Notes: generated by a model from the letters alone, not told the origin. DNA of 64,000 nt from CAVTLG01 sp963735495 (GCA_963735495.1 CAVTLG010000002.1:1783452-1847451), one strand, 5' to 3'; shown: positions 26,842 through 36,736, counted from the stretch's first letter. Program-made: numbers and translations.

Positions 26842-27177
26842 CGTGCTAGAGCAACTCCTGTTTCTAATGCCTCTACATAGTTCATCAGTCGAGTTACAGG
26901 ATAGCATATATGCGCGAGTTTTGCCTATGCATTGTGCATAGATTGGGCTAAATAGACCCTTTCTCTGACCAGAGGGGATCGCGTAGGGACAAGCCCTTGC
27001 GGTTGTCCACCGTGGATGCAAGACCAGGCAGGCCGCCGCAAGGGACGCAAAGACCTTTTTTCCCGGTTTCAACGCAAGAGACGAGCAGCCAGAAAAGGTC
27101 TTCGCTCGGCCTCTACGTGAGATTGCACTGCACCTGAATAGCTACGAAATTTATGTGGACGTTCCCTCGCTAGCCTG
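26842..27177. repeat. Spacer holding a family B repeat (26972-27122)
   Basis: The repeat opens GAGGGGATCGCGTAGGGACAA, includes CCGCCGCAAGGGACGCAAAGACC and ends AAAAGGTCTTCGCTCGGCC TCTACG. It is closely similar to 19072-19223, including the order of its parts. The rest of the spacer shows no gene. Confidence 0.75.
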
Positions 27178-28350
27178 CTACTGGTAGTAACAGGCCTTCA
27201 CGTACCCGGAAGCTGGATCACCAAAGACACTGACGGTACAGGCTGTTCCGTTGACAAAGCTCCCATAGAAGTACTCTCCGTTGGCTCCAAAGGCCACTTC
27301 GTGCTTGCCAGTGAAAGAGCATGTGCTGTTTTCGGCGGCGCATATGTGCCATGTTGTTGTACTGGTGGGTGGTGAAATCATGTAGCAGGCTTTGACGATG
27401 AGGATATCGGGATCACCAAAGACAGCGTCGCTACAGGCTGTTCCGTTGGTCTTAGTCGCGTACTTGTACAAGCCATTCACGCCAAAGGCCACGGTCATCG
27501 TCCCGAGAAAAGAGCAAGTCGCGTTCTCGGCAGCACATTGGGTCCATACATCCGTCGTTGGCGCAGCTGTCTCTAGATAGCAAGCTCTCGATATTCCATT
27601 GATCGGATCGCCAAAGACGGCAACAGTACAGGCTGTTCCGTTGCTCTCGGTGGCATAGTTAAATGCGCCATCCGCACCAAAGGCTACCGTCTTTGTGCCA
27701 CTAAAGCTGCAAGTCGCGGCCTCTACGGCGCACTGTGTCCACGTGCCAAATAGAGATTGGACGGTGGTGTTCGCGGTTGTTTGAGGAGTTGCCGTGGGTT
27801 GAGAAGTGGTGATTGTTTGAGAAGTGGTGGTGGGTTGAGAAGTGGTGATTGTTTGAGAAGTGGTGGTGGGTTGAGAAGTTGTTTTTGTTCGGGGAGTTGT
27901 GGTTGTTCGGGGAGTTGTTTTTGTTCGAGGAGTTGTAGTTGTTTGAGAAGTGGTGGTTGATCTAACAGCGAGAGGTATCGATGGAGATAGCGCTCCTTGT
28001 CTGAGGAGCAGCACACCCTCAAGACCGCTACTCAACAGGACTATCACGAGTACGCCACCGAGAAAACCTTTGAGAAAGCCAGGAAAGAAGCGGCGCGAAG
28101 GTGGTGGTGCTGGGGACACGTCGGGACTCGTGGGCGCAGAGGAATTCTGCATATTTCCTTCAGGAGGCAGTGCCCCTTCGTAGATTGATGGCCAGGGGGT
28201 GTAAGGATCAGAGGGTGAGGCGACGTTAGCAAAAGCCAGCGCATGCTCCTGCTTCTCAGCTTCACCAACCCCTTTGGAGATCGGTTTGCCACAATTTATA
28301 CAGAAGAGAGTGTCTTCGGGAAGGTTGGTGTTACAGAAAAGACAATACAT
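27178..28350 (-). CDS. Zinc-ribbon membrane protein with three repeated extracellular modules
   Basis: 390 residues. A zinc ribbon starts the protein (CLFCN...CINCG), a Pro-rich linker follows, then one membrane helix near residues 105-130 (FLGGVLVIVLLSSGLEGVLLL). A stalk of TTT-(S/P)(Q/R)T repeats (tandem DNA repeats at about 27770-27960) leads to three modules of about 60 residues. Each module has the pattern CAxExxTCSFxGxxxVAFGAxGxYxY...GTACxxxVFGDPxxxxxKACY. Such Cys-rich modules occur appended to secreted glycosidases and probably bind carbohydrate. AGGAG lies eight bases before ATG 28350. Confidence 0.75.
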   Translation of the reverse strand: MYCLFCNTNLPEDTLFCINCGKPISKGVGEAEKQEHALAFANVASPSDPYTPWPSIYEGALPPEGNMQNSSAPTSPDVSPAPPPSRRFFPGFLKGFLGGVLVIVLLSSGLEGVLLLRQGALSPSIPLAVRSTTTSQTTTTPRTKTTPRTTTTPRTKTTSQPTTTSQTITTSQPTTTSQTITTSQPTATPQTTANTTVQSLFGTWTQCAVEAATCSFSGTKTVAFGADGAFNYATESNGTACTVAVFGDPINGISRACYLETAAPTTDVWTQCAAENATCSFLGTMTVAFGVNGLYKYATKTNGTACSDAVFGDPDILIVKACYMISPPTSTTTWHICAAENSTCSFTGKHEVAFGANGEYFYGSFVNGTACTVSVFGDPASGYVKACYYQ

Positions 28351-28685
28351 ACATAGTTCTCCTGATCGTACTTTTTTGATAAAGATAAACGATCTATTAA
28401 GAGCCTTATTGCTACACAGGACCTTGTTTGTATAGAGCATAGAGAATGTTAAGCAGAATGACAATCTTTCTAGGATATTCAGGTCACTATTCCAGTTTTC
28501 GACAGAGAGAAGTAAGGAGATTTCTTGCAGACAGAAGCCACATCGCGCATGCTGTGCTTATAGCGTGGTAAGTGTCAATGTTGCTCTACAGGCGTTGAAA
28601 GGGGGGGATAGACGTATTGCTACCGAACAACTTATAATTTGTGAACAGAGAGTATTCGGTAGCAACATAGCGAGTACGGGAGATA
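28351..28685. other. Gene-free spacer with a long-loop hairpin
   Basis: TTGCTACCGAA (28617-28627) pairs with TTCGGTAGCAA (28655-28665) around a 27-base loop, just past the end of the minus-strand gene at 28686. There is no T-run. I see no gene in the remainder. Confidence 0.45.
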
Positions 28686-28997
28686 CTAGACCATGCCCAG
28701 TTCCCATTTGGCGTCCTCCGTCATGCGGTCAGGGGACCAGGGAGGATCAAAGGTCAGTTCGACCTTGCAGCTCTGGACATGCTCGACCTGGCCCACGCGC
28801 ATCTCGACTTCTGAAATGACGTCGCCCGCCATAGGACAGCCCATCGCTGTCAGGGTCATCGTCACATGGACATTGCCTGTTTCGTTATTGATGTCCATGC
28901 CATAAATCAGACCCAGGTCAACGATGTTGACCGGTATTTCCGGGTCATAACACTCGTGCAACGCGTCGATGACTTCCGCTTCATTGATCTCTGCCAT
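28686..28997 (-). CDS. SufT-like (MIP18/DUF59) iron-sulfur assembly protein
   Basis: 103 residues covering the whole MIP18 fold: EVIDALHECYDPEIPVNIVDLGLIYG, VTMTLTAMGCPMAGDVISEVE (with the conserved Cys in the TxxGCP loop), and VELTFDPPWSPDRMTEDAKWELG. Family members help deliver Fe-S clusters to target proteins. The DPEIPVNIVDLGLIY and DPPW motifs put it in the SufT/PaaD group. GGAG precedes ATG 28997. No suf operon is adjacent. Confidence 0.88.
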   Translation of the reverse strand: MAEINEAEVIDALHECYDPEIPVNIVDLGLIYGMDINNETGNVHVTMTLTAMGCPMAGDVISEVEMRVGQVEHVQSCKVELTFDPPWSPDRMTEDAKWELGMV

Positions 28998-29107
28998 TAT
29001 GTGCCGCTCCTTTGAGCAATCTTAATCCGAGTAAAAGAGTAGGAATATATCTGCCTGTAATATAGCCCATGAAGGCGGACTTGTCAAAACAACCCACTTC
29101 TATCGCC

Positions 29108-30049
29108 TCAAGCATTATAGAGCGCGAGTACCTCCGCGCGTGTTGGTAGTCCTGGTTGTGCGCCGAACTTTGTCACCTTCTGCGCGCTGGCATACACGGC
29201 GAAGCGCAAGGCATCCTCGGGCGCTTGTTTCTCGGTCAAGGCGACGGCTAGCGCTCCAACAAAACAATCGCCTGCGGCAGTCGTATCGGCTACTTTGACA
29301 CTGGGTGCCGCTTGATGGATGCTGCGTGGCTTCCCGTCCGTATCTCGTGTGACCAGCAGTGCTCCGCGTACGCCAAGCGTGATCACAACGGTCTCAGTAC
29401 CACGTCCCTGCAGGACCGTGGCTACAACACGTGCATCTTCTATGCTTTCGACCCGTTGTCCACTCAGCAGGCTGGCCTCACTCTCGTTGAGCACGAGGAC
29501 TGCAACCTGAGCTAGCGTCGCGCGTGGTAACGGCTGGGCCGGTGCCAGATTAAGTACGACAGGTATGCCGAGCGTGTGCGCTTCTGAGATCAGCGTGCAA
29601 ACCGTATCAACCGGAATTTCTAGTTGCAGTACCAGTAGACTGGCCTGTTTCAACGCTTGTAGGATCTGTGCATACTGCATTTGATCCTGCCCGACGCGTC
29701 CATTTGCGCCAGAGGCCACCACAATCGCATTATCGCCAGCGGCCAGAAAGATAAAGGCGACCCCGCTGGATGCTTCAGGATCAATGCTAATGAGGCCAGT
29801 GTCAACGGAGTTCGAGCGTAAAGCGTGGAGCAGTTGTTCACCAAATGCATCGGAGCCGATACGTCCCGCCAGCGTAACGGCAGCGCCCAGGCGAGCTATC
29901 GCTACCGCCTGATTTGCGCCTTTGCCGCCTGGAACGAGTTTGAGTGAGCCGGGGCTGAGTAATGTCTCCCCCAGAGTGGGCAGGCGCTGTACCTGTACCA
30001 CCTGGTCCATATTGATGCTACCAACGACAAGAATGGGCTTTTGTACCAT
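29108..30049 (-). CDS. rbsK: Ribokinase
   Basis: PfkB-family sugar kinase that phosphorylates ribose at O5. The 313 residues are the normal length. Visible motifs: VGSINMDQVVQVQRLPTLGETL at the N-terminus, the PfkB signature GGKGANQAVAIARLG near residue 40, and the C-terminal anion hole/catalytic base DTTAAGDCFVGALAVAL. The motifs match ribokinase better than fructokinase. AGGAG precedes ATG 30049. No rbs transporter or rbsD gene adjoins it. Confidence 0.9.
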   Translation of the reverse strand: MVQKPILVVGSINMDQVVQVQRLPTLGETLLSPGSLKLVPGGKGANQAVAIARLGAAVTLAGRIGSDAFGEQLLHALRSNSVDTGLISIDPEASSGVAFIFLAAGDNAIVVASGANGRVGQDQMQYAQILQALKQASLLVLQLEIPVDTVCTLISEAHTLGIPVVLNLAPAQPLPRATLAQVAVLVLNESEASLLSGQRVESIEDARVVATVLQGRGTETVVITLGVRGALLVTRDTDGKPRSIHQAAPSVKVADTTAAGDCFVGALAVALTEKQAPEDALRFAVYASAQKVTKFGAQPGLPTRAEVLALYNA

Positions 30050-30304
30050 TACATAAATCTCCTATGTCTAGCTATATTACGTCGTCGGGTGCTCAAAAAT
30101 CACAAGTTTTATGCTGGTTAAGAACTTCCTGCTGTTAAGCGCCAATCTCAACTACCTTCGTGGATCTTTCTCTATATTCTATGAACGGCAATTGTGTATA
30201 TAATGATATATGATGTACAGTCTGACAGACGCCCTTTAGATATTCCACGTCGTACAGAAAAGAAGGCTGTGCATCTCTCATTTTATTACGCATGAAATGT
30301 CTTC

Positions 30305-33300
30305 TTACAAAAGAACCTGCGTGTCATATGTGATGAGCGTCTGCATACTGCGACTGTAAGCGATCAGCCGCTGAAAGATCGGTAGCGCTTCGAGCGCAGC
30401 TATGCTACCAACGAGGATGAGTTTGCGTTGCGCACGCGTGAGTGCGACGTTCAGACGTTGCGCATTGCTCAAAAAATCGCGCCGCTGACTCTCTACAGCC
30501 GGTTCGTGACTGGTGGCGAAGGACATAATAATTACCAGGCGTTCGCCTCCCTGGAAGCGGTCAACGGTGTCAACGCTGAGCGGTGAGTCTGCTGGCAGCG
30601 CCAGCCAGCCGCTTGCTCCATCAGCACTGAACAGGCAGCGGCGGATACATGCAACCTGTGCACGGTATGGCGCGATGACGCCGATATCTTGCGGCTCGAT
30701 ACCACGTGCCAGCAGTCCAGCCACGATCTCACGTACCGCCAGCGCCTCCGCTGTACTGGCCTTCGCCTCACCTGGCGCATCCTCATTCCGCACATCCAGG
30801 AAGACCAGTGGCAATTGCGCTTTGAGCGCCTGTGTGATGGCTGGATCTTCCGTCGTCGGCTGAGGGTGTGTGTACCGCAGGCGACTATTCGCCACGCTAT
30901 GGTGGGCGAGCAGTTGTTTTTCATAGAAGACGGTCGAGGAAAAATTCGCGATCCACTTGTTCATGCGATACTGGATGCGCAACGGTACACACGCACTGAT
31001 CGCCAGCGGATGGTCATTCGTATAGTCATCATCAGCCTGCTTCAGAGCGCTAAATAACGAGTCGGCGAGACCCGCGGCGGCGGCTTCGCGGCTCAATACC
31101 AGAGGGGGCAGTTGTTTTTCGTCGCCAACGAGAATAAAACGCCTGGCAAAGCGCAAGGCACCTAAGATCGCTGGTACCGTAAGTTGTCCGGCTTCATCGA
31201 TGATCGCGACGTCAAATTGCAGTCCAGTTGAGGTCAGTGAAGCATCCTCACCGCGTGCCGCGTGGGGGATATATTTATCTGATGACCATGTCGCAGTTGT
31301 AGAGGCGACGACGGGAGTAGTTACCAGCATGTCACGCAGCACATCACTATATGTCGGTGGCTCGCCAGTCTGTGCCTGATCATCCTCGCCTGCCCGCTCG
31401 TGCATGGCAGCCTCGACAAGCGGTTTTAGCAGGCGGGGCCTGATGGCAGCATTGGTACTGCGCTCGTGACCCAGGCGCACATACGCGTGCAGACCCTCTT
31501 TGTCGAGTCGTTTGAGCATGGTATCGACGGCTTGATTGGTGAAGGCCGCCAGCATCACGCGCTGTCCCTGTTGTGTCAGGCGTTTCACGATCTCCGCAAT
31601 GACGCTGGTCTTGCCCGTACCGGGAGGACCGTGGATCAGCAAATAGTCTTGCATCTGCATGGCGCGCGCAACGGCCAGATTTTGTTCGCTATTGAAATCT
31701 GCGCGATAAGTGCTATCCTCGCCGATGAAACGTGGACGCACTTTGCCGGCGACGAGATCGCGTAAGTGGAGTGGCGCGTGTTGCCAGCGCAAGAGATTTT
31801 GTAATGTGCGCAGGTGAACCAGCTCGTTATCATAGCGGTCGAGCAGCGCGGGGTGGGCAAGCAGCTCGCGCGTCCAGACGGTCACGTGCTCCGAACTGAT
31901 GGCCATGATGGTACCGGATACCACCTCGCCCGCGATAGGATCGCCGTCGCTGAGCAGAATCTCGTCGCCCTCGCGTAATTCAGAGCTGTTTGTGCAGCGA
32001 AAAGTCTGGACCCAACCGTCCTTATCGGCCAGCGCCTTATCCTGTATGTGCAGACCGCTGATCGCCGTGCCGCGTTCAAGGCGTTCCGCAACCGACTGTT
32101 GCCAGAGGAGCGCCTGCTGCAGCTCGCCAGCCTGTCCCTCTAACTGTAAGAGATGGTAATAGCGAGCGAAGAAAGCGCGATCTTCGGCTGTATCAAGCGA
32201 TGAGCGTGTGCTTACTGCTGGTGCCTGTGTGTCATCGCCCTCTTCTGCTGTCTGCTGGTCTGCTTGTGGACGTGGTTCAGGTGGTTGCCATTGCAGGAGT
32301 CCCGAGATTTCCTGGCAGGGCTCAAGCATGGCGCACTTGCTGCAACGCGAGGGTCCGGGCGGTGCTGGTGGTACGCCAGTGACGCGACTGAGGATCAGCG
32401 TGTTGCGTGTCTCGTTGACGCGTTGGATCTCGCGTATGCTCGCTGGTATACCAAAGGCCTGTGCATGACCGGGTGTGCCGCTATAGAGCAGCGTTGCCAG
32501 CGCCCGCTTCATGTGCGAGTCGCGGCGCACGGTCAGCAGCGCGTGATAGCCATAGACCTGCCAGCGATGCTCGCGTTTTGGTAACTCACCGCTGGCTCCG
32601 CCCGTCTTCAGCTCTAACAGACGCTGACGACCGGATTGCTGCCAGAACAGGTCGAGTCGTCCACGCAAGCCGATTTCGGGCGCGAGCAGGAACGTCTCAG
32701 CCCGTACCTGGTTGCTCGCTGGTTGCTCGCCTTCTGCGCTTTGTTGGTCGCTATAGCTGGCGGGCATATCCCACAGCGTATTGCGCTCAGTCTCATACCA
32801 GTGAGCCAGGCTTTCGAGATGGGGAGCAATATCGGCGCGCATGGCTTCCTGCGAGACATCGGCCAGCGCCATCTCCATGCTATTGAGTTCTAATGCCTGC
32901 TCCAGGTGCTGATAAAGGGTATCCAATGATGACTCTGCCGGCTGGTCGGCGGTTGCGGGTTGTGGTGAAGTCTTGAATTTACTCTGGTCGTGCTCTTTGA
33001 GCAATTCTTTGAAGCAGTGGTGGACCAGGTTGCCACGGATGGTGGCGGCTGATGTTGTGGATGGCAGCAAACGATTGAGCATATACTGACGCGAGCAGTA
33101 CTCGGCCTGGTTCAGATCAGTGATGTTGAGGAGGATATCGGGATTCAGTACAGCCAGCGTATAGGCATTGGCCTGGTAACGCAGGCGCGTTCCCCCTTTG
33201 TACTCAACGCTACGCGGTGCGTCTGGCAGGTGATAGATGCGCAACGTGAGATTAGTGGTGCCGACGACATCTCTCAGTTCCCGCAACTGGCGTACCAGGC

Positions 33301-33520
33301 TGCGATAGTACTGTTTATCAAGTAAGATCTCGACGCGTTGTGTGTCGCTATCAAGGATGATCATGGGTGTCTTTTCGCCGTCAACCAGGCGTTCCTGGGC
33401 GGCAACAATGCGTCCTGTAAGCTGTGCCTCGTGACAGGTATGCCTGGGATCTAGCGTGCAGAGGAAGCACTCGTGTTTCCTCGCGTCTTGCTGCTCGGCA
33501 TCATAGGTCGCCACTGGCAT
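30305..33520 (-). CDS. Dna2-like fusion: RecB/Cas4-type nuclease plus SF1 helicase
   Basis: 1,071 residues from ATG 33520 (AAGGAGAGC just before it). The first half has ITDLNQAEYCSRQYMLNRLLP and later LRGRLDLFW...LLELKTGGASGELPKREHRWQVYGYHALL, a PD-(D/E)XK nuclease layout with GxLD...ELKTG and QxxxY motifs. A Cys cluster (CSKCAMLEPC) suggests an Fe-S site. The second half is an SF1B helicase: GPPGTGKTSVIAEI (Walker A), IIDEAGQLTVPAI (motif II), LVGDEKQLPPL (motif III), and a late VDRFQGGERLVIIMS and NVALTRAQRKLIL. It probably acts in DNA repair or end resection. Confidence 0.85.
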   Translation of the reverse strand: MPVATYDAEQQDARKHECFLCTLDPRHTCHEAQLTGRIVAAQERLVDGEKTPMIILDSDTQRVEILLDKQYYRSLVRQLRELRDVVGTTNLTLRIYHLPDAPRSVEYKGGTRLRYQANAYTLAVLNPDILLNITDLNQAEYCSRQYMLNRLLPSTTSAATIRGNLVHHCFKELLKEHDQSKFKTSPQPATADQPAESSLDTLYQHLEQALELNSMEMALADVSQEAMRADIAPHLESLAHWYETERNTLWDMPASYSDQQSAEGEQPASNQVRAETFLLAPEIGLRGRLDLFWQQSGRQRLLELKTGGASGELPKREHRWQVYGYHALLTVRRDSHMKRALATLLYSGTPGHAQAFGIPASIREIQRVNETRNTLILSRVTGVPPAPPGPSRCSKCAMLEPCQEISGLLQWQPPEPRPQADQQTAEEGDDTQAPAVSTRSSLDTAEDRAFFARYYHLLQLEGQAGELQQALLWQQSVAERLERGTAISGLHIQDKALADKDGWVQTFRCTNSSELREGDEILLSDGDPIAGEVVSGTIMAISSEHVTVWTRELLAHPALLDRYDNELVHLRTLQNLLRWQHAPLHLRDLVAGKVRPRFIGEDSTYRADFNSEQNLAVARAMQMQDYLLIHGPPGTGKTSVIAEIVKRLTQQGQRVMLAAFTNQAVDTMLKRLDKEGLHAYVRLGHERSTNAAIRPRLLKPLVEAAMHERAGEDDQAQTGEPPTYSDVLRDMLVTTPVVASTTATWSSDKYIPHAARGEDASLTSTGLQFDVAIIDEAGQLTVPAILGALRFARRFILVGDEKQLPPLVLSREAAAAGLADSLFSALKQADDDYTNDHPLAISACVPLRIQYRMNKWIANFSSTVFYEKQLLAHHSVANSRLRYTHPQPTTEDPAITQALKAQLPLVFLDVRNEDAPGEAKASTAEALAVREIVAGLLARGIEPQDIGVIAPYRAQVACIRRCLFSADGASGWLALPADSPLSVDTVDRFQGGERLVIIMSFATSHEPAVESQRRDFLSNAQRLNVALTRAQRKLILVGSIAALEALPIFQRLIAYSRSMQTLITYDTQVLL

Positions 33521-33634
33521 GCTCTCCTTGTTTTTGCGGTGTTGTCTCGAAGTGTACGGTAGGAACACACTTTCGTCAAGGGGATCTACAATGCTATAAT
33601 CAAGCCGTAGAAGACTATTGAAGAGGGAAACAGC

Positions 33635-34792
33635 ATGCCACCCATACGCACGATTACATTTGGAGTTGCCGAGCCGCATCCCATTCCAAGATCTGCAATT
33701 GAGCACGCACATACCATATTACGTGAAGCTAGTAGACAGTATAATGCGGCTAGCTATGAGGTACAGACTATACGTATTGCGACGCGGCCACTGTTTGTAG
33801 ATCTCGCTGACTGGTCGTCTGCTGATATACTGGCATACGTCGGGAAGTTGCAGCGTTGGCTGACTGAACTGGGGCTGGAATATTGCTCGCTGGGGACTGT
33901 ACCGGCGGCACAGCCTGCATTTCCTCTGGAGCGTCTTGAACTACTGGCCGATATCCTGGCAGCCACGCATGCGCTCAGCGCCACAGTACAGCTTGCTACG
34001 CTAAACGACGGTATACGTTCGGCTGCCGCACTGCCAACTGCGCGTATTATACAGCGCCTGGCCCACGAAACGCAGGAGGGTTTTGGCAATTTCCGCTTTG
34101 CCATGCTGGCCTGCGTTGACGCTGGTTGTCCATTTTTTCCGGCAGCCTATCATGCGGGTCCTGCCAGTCTCGCCATTGGCCTGCAAGGGGCATCCATTAT
34201 CGCTGAAGTATTGCGCGCGCATGCCCAGGATCTGACCGCTGTGACGCCAGCAGTCAGGGACGCGCTGGAGGAGTATGCCAGCCCGCTGGTCGCGTTGGGT
34301 CAGCGCATGGCCCAGGAACATAATCTACTCTTTGGGGGTATTGATCTTTCGCCTGCTCCTATGGGCGAAGATAGTATTGTGGCCGCGCTGGAACTGTTTG
34401 GGGCGGGAACGTTTGGTTCACCGGGGACGCTTGCCGTGGTGGCTGCGCTGACTGCCGCGTTAAAAAGTACGCGCTTACCCACCTGTGGCTATAATGGCAT
34501 CATGCTGCCCGTGCTGGAAGATGCGCTGCTGGGACGGCGTTGGGAGCAAGAGCAGGTCCATGTGCATCAATTGTTGTTGTACTCGGCGGTCTGTGGGACT
34601 GGCTTAGATACTATTCCATTGCCAGGTGATAGTCCAACAGAAATGATCGCGCACCTTCTATTAGATGTTGCCACGCTGGCACTGCGCTTGCGCAAGCCGC
34701 TCAGTGCCCGCCTGTTCCCGGTGCCGGGAAGACAGGCGGGAGAGCATACAGTCTTTACATCACCATACCTGACAAATACACTCATTAAGTGA
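33635..34792 (+). CDS. DUF711 (UPF0210) family protein
   Basis: 385 residues. MPPIRTITFGVAEPHPIP, then RIATRPLFVDLADW, FGNFRFAMLACVDAGCPFFPAAYH, SLAIGLQGASII, and a late block (FGGIDLSPAPMGEDSIVAALELFG...GTPGTLAVVAALTAALK type) match the DUF711 family, whose biochemical role is not established. It is predicted cytoplasmic. It converges on the GAF gene, with eight bases between the two stop codons. ATG 33635 follows GAGGG. Confidence 0.85.
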   Translation: MPPIRTITFGVAEPHPIPRSAIEHAHTILREASRQYNAASYEVQTIRIATRPLFVDLADWSSADILAYVGKLQRWLTELGLEYCSLGTVPAAQPAFPLERLELLADILAATHALSATVQLATLNDGIRSAAALPTARIIQRLAHETQEGFGNFRFAMLACVDAGCPFFPAAYHAGPASLAIGLQGASIIAEVLRAHAQDLTAVTPAVRDALEEYASPLVALGQRMAQEHNLLFGGIDLSPAPMGEDSIVAALELFGAGTFGSPGTLAVVAALTAALKSTRLPTCGYNGIMLPVLEDALLGRRWEQEQVHVHQLLLYSAVCGTGLDTIPLPGDSPTEMIAHLLLDVATLALRLRKPLSARLFPVPGRQAGEHTVFTSPYLTNTLIK

Positions 34793-34799
34793 AGATGCA

Positions 34800-35387
34800 C
34801 TAAATGTTGGCTGTGCCCCAGAGAGCGCTGATTACGCCGTCATAGGAGTTCTTAACGCTCTCATAGAGTCGCGCATTTTCGATAGCCAGAGCTGCCAGGC
34901 TGGCAAGTACTGAGAGGAACTGTATATCATCTTCGTGGAAGTTTGTTGGCTTGTCGGTGTAGACACGCATCACACCAATGGCCTCGCCTCGTACCTCCAA
35001 TGGCACACAGAGTACTGACACAATCCCTTCTTGTCTGGCTGCTTCCTTATATTGGAAGCGCTCATCACTTCTGACATCCGCGATGAAGACCGGGGAGCCT
35101 TTAAGTGCTTCGCTGTCGATAAGACTATTTCCTACGTTGACAGGTCCCTTGGCTAGATATTCGCTACTGAGTCCATAAACCGAACTCAGACGCAACTGGC
35201 CGGTGGCAGTATCGAGCAAGCGCAACCCACACGCCTTGACTTGCATCGCTTCAGTCGTGCTCATAACAACACTTTGTAGCACCTGGTCGAGTTCAAGGCT
35301 AGATGAGATCGTCAAAGCTGCCTGGTAGAGCGCCTGGTAATAATCTCGTGGTGATGAAGACTGATTGGTTGAATAAGAATCTGTCAT
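34800..35387 (-). CDS. GAF-domain protein
   Basis: 195 residues from ATG 35387. A short polar N-terminus leads into one GAF domain: LYQAALTISSSLELDQVLQSVVMSTTEAMQVKACGLRLLD, then GIVSVLCVPLEVRGEAIGVMRVYTDKP and FLSVLASLAALAIENARLYESV. There is no output domain (no kinase, cyclase or HTH), so it is a stand-alone ligand-sensing or adaptor protein. The ATG at 35399 directly abuts GGGGAG and is too close to be the start. Confidence 0.85.
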   Translation of the reverse strand: MTDSYSTNQSSSPRDYYQALYQAALTISSSLELDQVLQSVVMSTTEAMQVKACGLRLLDTATGQLRLSSVYGLSSEYLAKGPVNVGNSLIDSEALKGSPVFIADVRSDERFQYKEAARQEGIVSVLCVPLEVRGEAIGVMRVYTDKPTNFHEDDIQFLSVLASLAALAIENARLYESVKNSYDGVISALWGTANI

Positions 35388-35868
35388 CTTGATGATCATC
35401 TCCCCGCTAAGCTATAGTCGTGCCCACTTGCTAAAAAACGTAAGGAACACTAGTAATACGTATACACACTAGTAGACGTATCAATTTGAGCTAAGAAAAA
35501 ACCAAAGAAGTCTATATTTCCCAGGGTGATGCTACCTGTTTATGAGTCATCCCCATAGTGGCTGGCGAGAAAATGTTTGATGTGATCTTGATGAAAACTC
35601 ATTTTTCACGAAAATAGATCTGTCTTACGTGGATGTATCGCTTGCCATAGTGCGGTAGCGAACGTCGCAGGGACGCGGGTTCACTCACGTGACTGAACAG
35701 TGTGTTCTTGATTTGCTGTTCTATACCGTAAGTCGTGAAAAAAAGTGCAAGAAGAGCGCGCACTTAGAGGGTGTCTGGAAGTCGTGCGAAATCTGGCATC
35801 TTCGAGACACACTCTGAGATAGATTGTCTGCTAGTAGTTTGTGATCTTACGGCAGAGACTACACGAGG
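35388..35868. other. Gene-free spacer with a hairpin (35767-35814)
   Basis: GAGGGTGTCTGGAAG and CTTCGAGACACACTC pair at 13 of 15 positions. The hairpin lies past the end of the universal stress gene (minus) and could be its terminator, though no T-run follows. The remainder shows no coding or structured feature I can support. Confidence 0.4.
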
Positions 35869-36372
35869 CTAGCACGGGTTCTGGGACGGTGGGTCCTGCA
35901 CGAGCCAGACGCGACAGGGCGCGTTAGCCAGGACATACGATATCGTCTTCCCGAGATCTGCCTGTGTTTTGCTTCCGTGGCGTACTAAGCCGATCAAGAG
36001 CAAACCGCAGTGATGATCCGTGGCCTCGTCAACAATTGCCGGGCCAGCATCACGGGCTTGCACAACCTCCGATACCGCATCGCAGCCGACGCGTTCAGCT
36101 ATATTCTTCGCGGTATTCAGCATCTGCTCGGCGCGTTCCGACTCCTGGGAAAGCACTGCTTTCAGCGGCAGCGCACGTGGCACTTCAATAACATGCACAA
36201 GATGGACCTTACGCTTGGCTCCTTTGGCCATCTGGCAGCCAAGATAAACAAGGTTTGTGTCAAGTTGCTCGCCGCCAAGGATCACAGCAATATCCCCTGC
36301 TGCACATCCTGCGAGAGCCGACCTGCTTATCTCGGTCTCTTCCCTGGTCTTGGAACCCCATAAGTGGACCAT
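35869..36372 (-). CDS. Universal stress protein (UspA family)
   Basis: 167 residues. It looks like a single UspA-type domain with a shortened front: AVILGGEQLDTNLVYLGCQMAKGAKRKVHLVHVIEVPRALPL, a variable helix, AERVGCDAVSEVVQARDAGPAIVDEATDHHCGLLLIGL, then VLANAPCRVWLVQ. GLVRHGSK replaces the usual ATP-binding G-x2-G-x9-G(S/T), so ATP binding is uncertain. ATG 36372 follows GGAGGGGAG. It stands alone. Confidence 0.75.
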   Translation of the reverse strand: MVHLWGSKTREETEISRSALAGCAAGDIAVILGGEQLDTNLVYLGCQMAKGAKRKVHLVHVIEVPRALPLKAVLSQESERAEQMLNTAKNIAERVGCDAVSEVVQARDAGPAIVDEATDHHCGLLLIGLVRHGSKTQADLGKTISYVLANAPCRVWLVQDPPSQNPC

Positions 36373-36684
36373 GACTTCTCCCCTCCTGATGGAGCGTGAT
36401 AAAACAGCATCATCTAGCACCTTCAGCGTCAGTCTGTCAGTTGTATTGTAGCAAACGACTGCTATTTCTGACACACATCGGGTCTTACGGAATTCTAACT
36501 TCTCACGGGGGTAACGTCAATGGCAGAAGTATACACAAGCATAACCTCTACAGAGCACATAGCTACCATACAGACTGGCGCTCACGTGTATCTCCTGTGG
36601 TCTATCTCTTGATACGTATTGCTGCAATGCTCGTTTCTCCAATGAGATTACTATTATTATATCACAGGAACTATTCATCCCATA
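36373..36684. other. Gene-free spacer
   Basis: Between the universal stress gene and the clpS terminator I find only short overlapping frames without ribosome sites and no structured element. Confidence 0.35.
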
Positions 36685-36725
36685 GTGTACAAAAGAGCGA
36701 CCAATTTGATCGCTCTTTTGTACAC
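36685..36725. terminator. clpS terminator (bidirectional hairpin)
   Basis: GTGTACAAAAGAGCGA pairs perfectly over 16 bp with TCGCTCTTTTGTACAC around a 9-base loop. The stem itself supplies a U-run on both strands. It begins 12 bases after the clpS stop codon. Confidence 0.75.
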
Positions 36726-36736
36726 GTTCTTGTTGA

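Noticed and set aside
28617..28665. Hairpin after the sufT-like gene as a riboswitch or attenuator
   Set aside because: It lies downstream of the gene with a long unstructured loop and no T-run; only a generic hairpin is supported.
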